Source: Acidimicrobiaceae bacterium
GTDB taxonomy: Bacteria > Actinomycetota > Acidimicrobiia > Acidimicrobiales > Ilumatobacteraceae
Length of the DNA: 64,000 bases
Assembly (NCBI GenBank): GCA_020637235.1
Contig: JACJWG010000003.1
Coordinates: forward strand, 186,001 to 250,000
Direction of reading: 5' to 3'
Made by a program: the position numbers and the translations under genes. The notes under the pieces were generated by a model that saw only the letters and a program-made list of their open reading frames with translations, searched no databases and had not been told where the DNA came from. Shown here one piece after another: positions 9,095-16,188 of this stretch (positions are counted from its first letter, which is position 1; each line of letters begins with the position of its first letter).

Positions 9095-10129
9095 TCAGGC
9101 GGTGAGGAGGAGTTCGCCGTCGACGTGGTCCATCGCGTCGGCGACGAGCTGGAAGCTGTGCAGCCGGTCGGCGGGATCCCACACGTTGGTGGTGATGAGC
9201 AGCTCGTCGGCGCCGGTGCGGATGACGAGGTCGAGCAGACCTCGACGCACGGAGTCGGGCGAGCCGATCACATGGCTCGAGGTGAAGCCGCGGACGATCT
9301 CGCGCTCGAACGGGCTGAACTCGTGGGCCGCCGCTTCCTCGGGGCTCGGATAGGTGCTCGGCCGGCCCTGGCGCAATCGGGCGATCGCCAGCGCACCCGA
9401 GCCGGCGAGGTACTCGGCGCGTTCGTCGGTGTCGGCGCACACCACGTTCACCCCCAGCGCCAGATGCGGTGCCTCGAGCCGGCCGGACGGGCGGAAGTGC
9501 GACCGGTAGGCGCGCACCGCGGCGTCGGTGTTCCCGCCGGCAAAATGGTGCGCGAAGGCGAACGGCAGGCCGTTGTGGCCGGCAAGGGTGGCGCTGTAGT
9601 CGCTGCTGCCGAGCAGCCAGATGTCGGGCAGATAACCGCGAGCCGGGGTGGCGTGGATGGCGCCGAACGGGTGGCCCTCCGCGAACGCGCCCGTGAAGTA
9701 GCCGTACAGCTCTTGGAGCTGGCGGGGGAAGTCGTCCGCCGTCTCGTGGGCGATGCCGCGCCGCAGCGCTCGTGCGGTGAGCCCGTCGGTGCCCGGTGCG
9801 CGGCCGAGGCCGAGATCGATGCGGCCGGGATGGAGTGCCTCGAGCATGCCGAACTGCTCGGCGATCGTGAGCGACGAATGGTTGGGGAGCATCACCCCGC
9901 CCGAGCCGAGCCGGATGCGCTCGGTGACCTGGGCGAGGTGGGCGAGCAGCACCGCTGGCGATGAACTGGCGATGCCCGGCATGTTGTGGTGCTCGGCCAC
10001 CCAATACCGGCCGAAGCCGAGCTCGTCGGCGAGCCGGGCGAGTTCGGTGGACGAGCGCAGGGCATCGGCCGGCGTGCTGCCGGTGGAGACGGGGGCGAGA
10101 TCGAGGATCGACAGGACCGTTCGTGTCAC
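9095..10129 (-). CDS. LLM-class flavin-dependent oxidoreductase (MsnO8-like)
   Basis: 344 aa TIM-barrel enzyme of the bacterial luciferase superfamily that uses FMN or F420. The N-terminus S-I-L-D-L-A-P-V, then [16 protein letters not shown] (residues about 40-55), [10 protein letters not shown] and G-L-G-R-A-P-G-T-D are typical of the MsnO8/YhbW branch. The substrate is unknown. GTG 10129 is chosen because the protein there begins exactly where family members begin; upstream sequence is not conserved in style. The gene is monocistronic, ending against the hairpin block. Confidence 0.88.
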   Translation of the reverse strand: MTRTVLSILDLAPVSTGSTPADALRSSTELARLADELGFGRYWVAEHHNMPGIASSSPAVLLAHLAQVTERIRLGSGGVMLPNHSSLTIAEQFGMLEALHPGRIDLGLGRAPGTDGLTARALRRGIAHETADDFPRQLQELYGYFTGAFAEGHPFGAIHATPARGYLPDIWLLGSSDYSATLAGHNGLPFAFAHHFAGGNTDAAVRAYRSHFRPSGRLEAPHLALGVNVVCADTDERAEYLAGSGALAIARLRQGRPSTYPSPEEAAAHEFSPFEREIVRGFTSSHVIGSPDSVRRGLLDLVIRTGADELLITTNVWDPADRLHSFQLVADAMDHVDGELLLTA

Positions 10130-10202
10130 GAGACCATTGAACCAGGGTGGTGGCCGGGCTCTTCCCGCTACACTCGTGGATCGCCCGGACGGGCAGCCGC
10201 AC

Positions 10203-10277
10203 TGGGGTGTGGTGTAATAGGTAACACAGCAGATTCTGGTTCTGTTATTCAGGGTTCGAGTCCTTGCACCCCAACCA
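10203..10277 (+). tRNA. tRNA-Gln (CTG anticodon)
   Basis: Full cloverleaf. The acceptor TGGGGTG (10203-10209) pairs with CACCCCA (10267-10273), the discriminator is A 10274 and CCA is encoded at 10275-10277. The anticodon arm is GCAGA-TTCTGGT-TCTGT with anticodon CTG, and the T arm has the GGTTCGAGTCC pattern. It decodes CAG. A strong terminator follows. Confidence 0.96.
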
Positions 10278-10288
10278 ACAACGATCGT

Positions 10289-10320
10289 GACAGCCGGCCA
10301 CCAGGCCGGCTGTCGTCGTT
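10289..10320 (+). terminator. Rho-independent-like terminator after tRNA-Gln
   Basis: Perfect 11-bp stem GACAGCCGGCC (10289-10299) with loop ACCA and GGCCGGCTGTC (10304-10314), then gtcgttt. It sits 12 bp after the encoded CCA. Confidence 0.85.
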
Positions 10321-10399
10321 TCGGCACGGAGATCGATCATGCCGCGGGTTCGCGGTTGGCGAGGGCGGAGCCAATTGGTAGTGTGCTCAACCGCTGCTC

Positions 10400-10475
10400 G
10401 GCCCGTTCGTCTAGAGGCCTAGGACACCACCCTCTCAAGGTGGCGGCACGGGTTCGAATCCCGTACGGGCTGCCA
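10400..10475 (+). tRNA. tRNA-Glu (CTC anticodon)
   Basis: The acceptor GGCCCGT (10400-10406) pairs with ACGGGCT (10465-10471) with one terminal G-T, the discriminator is G 10472 and CCA is encoded at 10473-10475. The anticodon arm is CCACC-CTCTCAA-GGTGG, anticodon CTC. The T arm is ACGGG-TTCGAAT-CCCGT. It decodes GAG, the dominant Glu codon here. Confidence 0.96.
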
Positions 10476-10489
10476 AGAAACACCTGCTC

Positions 10490-10520
10490 AGAGCCACTCT
10501 TCGGAGTGGCTCTTTGCGTT
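10490..10520 (+). terminator. TTCG-tetraloop terminator after tRNA-Glu
   Basis: Stem AGAGCCACTC (10490-10499), loop TTCG, stem GAGTGGCTCT (10504-10513), then ttgcgtttcctt. A stable UUCG loop with a T-rich tail is a classic intrinsic terminator. Confidence 0.93.
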
Positions 10521-10628
10521 TCCTTCCCAGCTTTCCCATCCCGTGCCAATCGACGGATACACCCGAGCGACGGCGGGCGTGCAACCGTGGAGCGGCTCGG
10601 TGGCGTCGTCGATGACGCACGGCCGTTG

Positions 10629-10764
10629 TCGTCCTGGGTGCCACCGCTCACCTCTGACCAGCACCGGTGAGGCGTGGCCGGCGCCCGGGAAGCGGGCGCC
10701 CACGGTTCTGGGTGCCGGCGCCTCAATCCCACCTGCGGTGTCGTTCGAGCGTGGCACCCAGAAC
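10629..10764. repeat. Intergenic inverted-repeat element related to the 6607 repeat
   Basis: In the 366-bp gap between tRNA-Glu and the sigma gene. CCTGGGTGCC at about 10631 is followed by a GTTCTGGGTGCC arm (10705-10716) and its perfect complement GGCACCCAGAAC (10753-10764), with GGCGCCCGGG-AAGC-GGGCGCC type pairings between. The CTGGGTGCC core and nearby CTCACC/CACCGGTGAGG resemble the 72-bp units at 6607. The rest of the gap shows no convincing gene. Confidence 0.65.
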
Positions 10765-10841
10765 CGCTGATGATTCGACGGTCCCGCCCGGCGGTCGGTG
10801 GGGTCGGGCTGTCGTACAGGATCGGGTTCGCGATGCTCTGA

Positions 10842-11336
10842 GTGGTGATGGAGCGAACGGAGCGGACCGAGAGCGTGGAATTCGAGCGCTTCATGGCGAT
10901 GGCCGAACCGCGGTTGCGGACTGCGCTCACGGCTGCCTACGGGCCGGTCAACGGTCGCGCTGCAGCGGTCGACGCGCTCAGTTGGGCCTGGGAACACTGG
11001 TCCCGGCTCAGCGTGATGGCGAATCCGGTCGGGTACCTCTTCCGCGTCGGCCAGACGTCGGCGCGACGTCAGCAGGCGACGGCGTTCCCGCTCGACGCCG
11101 ACGTCCACGCGCCGGCTGAGGTCCGACCGTGGCTCGATCTCGATCTCGTGCGCTCCCTCCGGGATCTCAGCGAACAGCAACGGCTGATCGTGCTGCTCGT
11201 CCATGCGTTCGGGTGGACGGTCCGCGAGACCGCCGAGGCGCTCGACCTGGCGCCGTCCACGGTGCAGACACACGCGGAGCGGGCGATCGCTCGGCTCCGC
11301 CAGTCGTTGGAGGGATGCGATGCGAACGATCGATGA
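10842..11336 (+). CDS. ECF-like sigma-70 family RNA polymerase sigma factor
   Basis: 164 aa. Region 2-like helices occupy about residues 10-75 (A-A-V-D-A-L-S-W-A-W-E-H-W, then N-P-V-G-Y-L-F-R-V-G). Region 4 occupies about 103-157 with the helix-turn-helix W-T-V-R-E-T-A-E-A-L-D-L-A-P-S-T-V-Q-T-H. It directs polymerase to a small regulon. Starts at GTG 10842, GTG 10845 or ATG 10848 are possible. The gene overlaps the next by 17 bp, the usual arrangement for a sigma factor and its membrane partner. Region 2 is less canonical than region 4. Confidence 0.85.
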   Translation: MVMERTERTESVEFERFMAMAEPRLRTALTAAYGPVNGRAAAVDALSWAWEHWSRLSVMANPVGYLFRVGQTSARRQQATAFPLDADVHAPAEVRPWLDLDLVRSLRDLSEQQRLIVLLVHAFGWTVRETAEALDLAPSTVQTHAERAIARLRQSLEGCDANDR

Positions 11337-13188
11337 CCGACTCCGCGCACTCGGCGATGCGCTGCTGCGCGACAGCACACCGATCACGCTCGACGAAGTG
11401 CGCCAGGGTGGAGCGCCGTTGCTCGGCGTGCCGGAACTGGACGATGTGACGCCGGTCGACGTCAGTCCATCGTCGACATCGCGTGCGCCGCGCCGATGGG
11501 TGTGGCTGGTCGGTGCCGCGGCGGCGATGGTCGGCGTGATCCTGACCGCCACGTGGGCCACCGGTCCGGATCGACTCGTACCCGCCCCGGTCGCCACGGA
11601 GCCGGACCGGCCGTCGGGGCCGACCTCCCCGTCGACACCGGCCTCGGCACCGGCCTCGACACCGGCCTCCACGTCGCTGCCGGTCACGTCGACGATCCCG
11701 ATCGATCGACGTCGGCCGATGGCGATCGGCGAGTCGGTGATGCTCGGCGCCGGCGATGAACTCGAACTCGGCGGCTTCGTCGTCGACGTCGACGAGCCAC
11801 GGCAAGGACCGGAGACCGCCGACCTGATCGAGGCACTCGCCGCAGCGGGCGAGATCGGTCGCACCGTGGTGGTGCAGGTCGGCACCAACGGGCCCGTGAC
11901 GGAGGACGTCTACCGCCGGATCGCGCAGGCGCTGGTCGGCTCCGAACAGGTGGTGTTCCTCACGCTGCACGCCGACCGCAGCTGGATCGGGGCCAACAAC
12001 GACATCATCCGTTCGCTCCCGGCGCAGTACCCCAACGTCAGCCTCCTCGACTGGGACGAGCTCGTCGCGTCCGGTGCCGTGTCGGGCATCGCAGCAGACG
12101 GGATCCACCTGGCCACGTCGGAAGCTCAACAGTCATACGCCAACGCCGTGTTCACCGCGGTCGGCCGCGACGACCTCGTGCGGGCCACACGCGTGAGCGG
12201 CCTCGTCGTCACGGTCGCCGACGACCGCCCCACCGTCGTCGACGTCCGCGACGCGAACGGGCTGCTGGGATCGTTCGATCTCGGCTGCCCGACCGCACGC
12301 ACGTGCACGATCGAATCCGCACGGGTGGTCGGCGACACGATCTGGATCGCGATCACCGACAGGGAAGGCGAGGGCACGACCGACGACGTCGGATCTCGCG
12401 TGGTCAGCGCCGTCACCACGAGCGGCGAGATCGTCGAGCACGTCCGCATCAGCGGCACCACCACGATCGTCCGATCGGCCGGACTCGGCGCAAACGGCAT
12501 CCTGTACGCCTACGTGAGCGACCAAGCCGCCGACCGACAGCTCGTCGCCATCGAGGGCGGCACCGTCACGACGCTCGCCACCGACGTGTCGGGCTTCCTG
12601 CTCAGCGAGGACGGGCGATTCCTCGCCGTGTCGTTCTCGAACCCACCTGCCGGTGAACAGCCGCGCATCGAGGTCACGGATCTGGTCGATGGCACCACCA
12701 ACTGGTTCACGACCGAGGGCATCAACGCCGGTCCGGGAGCCTGGTCGCCGGACGGCCGACACCTGATCGTGAACGACCAGTGGGAGGACGGCACGGCGTG
12801 GGTCGTCGATCCGTGGTCGGCATCTGCTCGACCGACGGCCGCCGGCGAGTTCCTCGACGGTGCGTGCTTCGTCGACGCCCGCACGATCGCCCACCGCACC
12901 TGGAACGTGGGCTACGGCCAGGGCGATGCGCAGACCGGGGTGATCCGGCTGATCGACGTCGACGGCGGACCGCCCCTCGCCGAGCTCGGTACCGACCTCT
13001 TCGGCGATGCGCTCGGTTGTCATCCCGACGGCTCGATCACCTACCTGCAACGCCCCGTCGTCGAAGTCGACCTCGGCGGCGGCCTCTCGCAACCCGAGCC
13101 CGACCACGACGCACCGGTCGACCTCGTCCACATCGAGCCGGACGGTACGTCCACCACCATCACCTCCGGCGGACTCCGCATGATCTGA
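11320..13188 (+). CDS. Membrane protein with anti-sigma position: single TM, SGNH-like domain and beta-propeller
   Basis: 622 aa starting at ATG 11320 inside the sigma gene. Residues 1-57 are cytoplasmic without an HxxxCxxC zinc motif, and a TM helix spans about 59-80. A Thr/Ser/Pro linker follows (about 85-128). Residues 130-280 form an SGNH-like domain (A-I-G-E-S-V-M-L-G-A-G near 130, V-Q-V-G-T-N-G-P, D-G-I-H-L near 263), most like the C-terminal domain of acyltransferase-3 proteins; the usual GDS block reads GES. Residues about 290-622 are WD40-like propeller blades (W-S-P-D-G-R-H). It probably senses the envelope and restrains the sigma factor; that role is inferred from position and topology. 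Confidence 0.75.
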   Translation: MRTIDDRLRALGDALLRDSTPITLDEVRQGGAPLLGVPELDDVTPVDVSPSSTSRAPRRWVWLVGAAAAMVGVILTATWATGPDRLVPAPVATEPDRPSGPTSPSTPASAPASTPASTSLPVTSTIPIDRRRPMAIGESVMLGAGDELELGGFVVDVDEPRQGPETADLIEALAAAGEIGRTVVVQVGTNGPVTEDVYRRIAQALVGSEQVVFLTLHADRSWIGANNDIIRSLPAQYPNVSLLDWDELVASGAVSGIAADGIHLATSEAQQSYANAVFTAVGRDDLVRATRVSGLVVTVADDRPTVVDVRDANGLLGSFDLGCPTARTCTIESARVVGDTIWIAITDREGEGTTDDVGSRVVSAVTTSGEIVEHVRISGTTTIVRSAGLGANGILYAYVSDQAADRQLVAIEGGTVTTLATDVSGFLLSEDGRFLAVSFSNPPAGEQPRIEVTDLVDGTTNWFTTEGINAGPGAWSPDGRHLIVNDQWEDGTAWVVDPWSASARPTAAGEFLDGACFVDARTIAHRTWNVGYGQGDAQTGVIRLIDVDGGPPLAELGTDLFGDALGCHPDGSITYLQRPVVEVDLGGGLSQPEPDHDAPVDLVHIEPDGTSTTITSGGLRMI

Positions 13189-13242
13189 ACCATCCGGCGG
13201 TGCTCGACCGTCGCCGCGGCCCGCCACCCGCCGCGCAGAACT

Positions 13243-13282
13243 GGGAATTCTCCCGAAGTCCGCACGCCTGCGTCGTGCGTAC
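13243..13282 (+). promoter_or_regulatory. Candidate sigma-dependent promoter motif, copy 1
   Basis: GGGAATTCTCCCG (13243-13255), then 20 nt, then TGCGTAC (13276-13282). The same TCTCCCG-N20-TGCGTAC arrangement recurs at 13651-13684. It ends 25 nt before the ATG at 13308. It may be recognised by the nearby sigma factor; that is inference. Confidence 0.45.
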
Positions 13283-13307
13283 GTTCGCCCGGCAGGAAAC
13301 GCCGCCG

Positions 13308-13606
13308 ATGCGAGCTCGGCGTGCGGCCGAACCGTCGGTGTTCACCACCGGCTGGTCGGCCCTCGCCGACGGGCTCTCCGACGCCGGTGCCGTCATGAAG
13401 GCTGCCGGCGAGGAGCTCGCCGCCGTGGCCGAGCCGTACGTGACGGAGTTCGCGACGAACGCCGAACGCGATTTCGAGGCCGATCCGGTCGGCTTCCTCG
13501 GCACGCTCGGGGGCGCGCCCAGGAGGTCGCGGTGTTGGAGGAGCTGGCGGTCGGGCAGGTCGCGGTCGACGAGGTCGAGTTCGCGACCGACGAGTTCGAC
13601 GGTTGA
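13308..13606 (+). pseudogene. Small frameshifted gene of unknown function
   Basis: From ATG 13308 one frame encodes a plausible acidic helical protein (S-A-L-A-D-G-L-S-D-A-G, E-L-A-A-V-A-E-P-Y-V-T-E-F) up to G-T-L-G-G. It then turns into Arg/Ser-rich nonsense. Shifting by -1 at the GGGGG run (13509-13513) restores an acidic frame (A-Q-E-V-A-V-L-E-E-L-A-V-G-Q-V, E-F-A-T-D-E-F-D-G) ending at TGA 13604-13606. Combined product is about 99 aa. It could be a decayed gene, a one-base sequencing error or a -1 slippage site. No family recognised. Confidence 0.45.
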
Positions 13607-13644
13607 CCGCAGCCGGCACCCAGCGGGCGAGGACGCGGCGATCC

Positions 13645-13684
13645 GGGGAATCTCCCGGTATCGCCCGGCAGCGCCGATGCGTAC
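13645..13684 (+). promoter_or_regulatory. Candidate sigma-dependent promoter motif, copy 2
   Basis: GGGGAATCTCCCG (13645-13657), 20 nt, TGCGTAC (13678-13684), 46 nt before the GTG at 13731. Spacing between the two blocks is identical to the copy at 13243. Confidence 0.45.
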
Positions 13685-13730
13685 CGTCGATCTACCGCCG
13701 GTCATCGACCGGCCCGTGAGAGGAGGGGTC

Positions 13731-14636
13731 GTGGAACGAGCGAGGAGCACGGGGACGTCGAGCCGTGCGCGATGGGCGGCGTTCGGCGCTGCGGTGGCGG
13801 TGTCACTCGGAGCCGGAGGAGGCGTCGGCTGGTTCGCACACGCGGCGGACACACCGGCGTCGACGTTCGTCGGGATCGCGCCGTGCCGGTTGTTCGACAC
13901 GCGTCCGGCACCGGACAACGTGGGCGACCGGAGCACGCCGTTGGCAGCGGGGGAGGAACTCACCCGCCAGGTGCGTGGGGCGAACGGGAACTGCAACATC
14001 CCGGCGACGGCGACGGCGATCGCCTACAACCTGACGATTCCGACGTCGATCGACGGGTTCCTGACGATCTTTCCGGCGGATGCGACGCGTCCGAAGTCGT
14101 CGAGCATCAACCCGGTGGCGGGTGAGCAGGTGAAGGCGAACAGCGGCATCGTCGGATTGTCGGCGACCGGTGCGATCAAGTTGTTCACGCTCACCGGCCC
14201 GGTGAACGCGATCCTGGACATCACCGGCTACTACACGGCCGCGAGTGGCTCGTCGAACGGCGTGATCCCGAGCGGCACCACCGTCATCGGCGAGGTGACC
14301 TTCGACAGCCACACGCCCGGCAACTCGGTGAGCGACCGGGTCGGCGTCGACCTGCCCGGTGTGGCCCCGGTCGCGCTCACCGCGGCGACCGTCAACTTCG
14401 CGAGTCTGGCGGCCGACAACGACCCGACGTGCACCGGCACCCACGCCGCGCCGACCGCGCCGCCTGGCAAGGTCTGCCTGTATCTCAACTCGATCGGTGA
14501 CGGTATCGCTCTCTCGAGCTTCACTGGCAACGTCGGCACCCTCACGACCCGACACTTCTACATCAGCTTCCTGCCTGCTGGTCCCGCGAGCGAGGACATG
14601 CTCTTCCGTGCCACCTGGGCCTACACCGCACCGTAG
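13731..14636 (+). CDS. Secreted/anchored surface protein with an actinobacterial DTR-type domain
   Basis: 301 aa, GTG start behind GAGAGGAGGGG. The N-terminal signal/anchor is R-A-R-W-A-A-F-G-A-A-V-A-V-S-L-G-A-G-G-G. Residues about 45-170 match the domain that opens with C-R-L-F-D-T-R-P and closes with I-L-D-I-T-G-Y-Y, common in extracellular Acidimicrobiia and other actinobacterial proteins, of unknown fold function. The remaining 130 aa are unrecognised and contain two Cys that could form a disulfide. No catalytic motif. A copy of the bipartite promoter-like motif lies 46 bp upstream, so it may belong to the sigma regulon. Confidence 0.75.
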   Translation: MERARSTGTSSRARWAAFGAAVAVSLGAGGGVGWFAHAADTPASTFVGIAPCRLFDTRPAPDNVGDRSTPLAAGEELTRQVRGANGNCNIPATATAIAYNLTIPTSIDGFLTIFPADATRPKSSSINPVAGEQVKANSGIVGLSATGAIKLFTLTGPVNAILDITGYYTAASGSSNGVIPSGTTVIGEVTFDSHTPGNSVSDRVGVDLPGVAPVALTAATVNFASLAADNDPTCTGTHAAPTAPPGKVCLYLNSIGDGIALSSFTGNVGTLTTRHFYISFLPAGPASEDMLFRATWAYTAP

Positions 14637-16188
14637 CCACCGGTCGGCGCCGGTGGCGCTGCTCGCCCTCATCGTGGTCGGAGCCGGGTGCGGCTCCGAC
14701 CACGCACCTGCGGGGAGCGATCTGCTGTCGCCCGCGTCGGTCGTGTCCGAGTCCGCTGCTCCGCTCGGTGCGGACTCGGACTCGGGCCCGACCACCGACG
14801 GCACGGTGAACACCGGCGAGCCGTCCGACGCCACCGCAGGGACATCGGCGACCGACGGCAGCGGGCAGACGGCGACCGGCGCCGAACCACTGCCGCCGCT
14901 GCCCGATCCGGCACCGGCGCTCGCGTGCGACGGGTCGACGGTGCTGTGTGTCGATGCGTCCGCAGGTGACGGCGGTGGTGGCACGGCCGACGTGCCGCTG
15001 GTGTCGATCCGTGAGGCGATCGCCCTCGCCGGCCCGGGCGCCACGATCCAGGTGGCGGCCGGCACCTATGCCGAACCGATCGTCCTCGACGGTGTGTCCG
15101 ACCTGTCGATCGTCGGTGGCTTCGTCGCCGGCGGCGACTTCACCGCCCGCGACGCACAGACCGACGACACCGTCCTGCAGGGCACCGGCGACGCATCCGT
15201 GGTGTCGATCACCGGTTCGAGCGGCATCCTCGTGGAGGGCTTCCGGATCACCGGGGGCGGCGGCTCGACCGACACCTACTCCTGGTTCGGTGGTGGCGTG
15301 CACGTCGACGCGGGATCGTCCGACGTGGCGATCGTCGGCAACCGCATCCACGCCAACGCGGTCGACCACGGCGACGATCCGACGTCGACGTTCGGCGGGG
15401 GCGTCGCGACCTACGGCACCGACGTCACGATCGTCGGCAACGTGATCGAGGCCAACGGCGCCGGGCGCGGGTCGGGCATCGCTGCGATCGGCGGATCGAC
15501 CACGATCCAGCGCAACGTCGTGCGCGACAACGTGTCGGTGGGCGATCACGGCGGCGGCATCTACGCCGCGGGCGACGTGCGCATCCTCGACAACCGGATC
15601 GAGGGCAACCGCGTCGGTGTGGCGCTCGGCTACGGGTGGGGCGGCGGCATCATCGTCTTCGGCGACGACACGACGGCCACGCTGCAGGGCAACGTCGTCA
15701 CCGGCAACCTGGCAGTCGGCGCGGGGTCGGGTGTGTTCGTCGACGACGGCGCCGATGCCACGCTGGTCGACGAGATCTACGCAGCCAACCTCTGCACCAC
15801 CGACGGCGGCACGCAGATGTTGGTCGACACCGGCGGCGCGACGACCACGGTGGCCGAGCTGCGCAACGTCACCATCACCGCGACCGACTGCCCCGAAGCG
15901 GGCAACGGTGGCGCGGTGCTGATCGCCGCGTCGGACCCGGCGGCGACGCCGTGCTCGGTGTCGATCACGAGCTCGATCCTGTGGGGCAACCGCGCCGACG
16001 ACGTGCAGGTGTCCGGGTGCGAGCTCACGATCACCGACTCGGTCGTCGAACAACCGCTCGACGCCGCGATCGACGGCGGGGGCAACCTCGGCGTCGACCC
16101 GATGTTCGTGGATCCGGCGTCGTTCGACTTCACGCTCGATCCGGCCAGTCCGGCCCTCGGTCGGGGAGCCAGCGGGACGACGCCGTGA
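14608..16188 (+). CDS. Lipoprotein with right-handed parallel beta-helix
   Basis: 526 aa from GTG 14608, overlapping the previous gene by 29 bp; GTG 14653 is an alternative. The start at 14608 gives a lipoprotein signal: R-S-H-R n-region, hydrophobic V-A-L-L-A-L-I-V-V and lipobox G-A-G-C. An acidic Thr/Ser linker follows. From about residue 110 the protein has a choice-of-anchor/PbH1 beta-helix: I-R-E-A-I-A-L-A-G-P-G-A-T-I-Q-V-A-A-G-T-Y, then repeats such as N-R-I-H-A-N-A and N-V-I-E-A-N-G-A-G-R-G-S-G. It is probably a surface polysaccharide-binding or lyase-like protein; active residues were not identified. Confidence 0.8.
   Translation: MPPGPTPHRSHRSAPVALLALIVVGAGCGSDHAPAGSDLLSPASVVSESAAPLGADSDSGPTTDGTVNTGEPSDATAGTSATDGSGQTATGAEPLPPLPDPAPALACDGSTVLCVDASAGDGGGGTADVPLVSIREAIALAGPGATIQVAAGTYAEPIVLDGVSDLSIVGGFVAGGDFTARDAQTDDTVLQGTGDASVVSITGSSGILVEGFRITGGGGSTDTYSWFGGGVHVDAGSSDVAIVGNRIHANAVDHGDDPTSTFGGGVATYGTDVTIVGNVIEANGAGRGSGIAAIGGSTTIQRNVVRDNVSVGDHGGGIYAAGDVRILDNRIEGNRVGVALGYGWGGGIIVFGDDTTATLQGNVVTGNLAVGAGSGVFVDDGADATLVDEIYAANLCTTDGGTQMLVDTGGATTTVAELRNVTITATDCPEAGNGGAVLIAASDPAATPCSVSITSSILWGNRADDVQVSGCELTITDSVVEQPLDAAIDGGGNLGVDPMFVDPASFDFTLDPASPALGRGASGTTP

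Noticed and set aside
14579..14653. Frameshift fusion between the surface-domain gene and the beta-helix gene
   Set aside because: The second gene has its own GTG start, lipoprotein signal and lipobox, so the overlap is ordinary operon packing.
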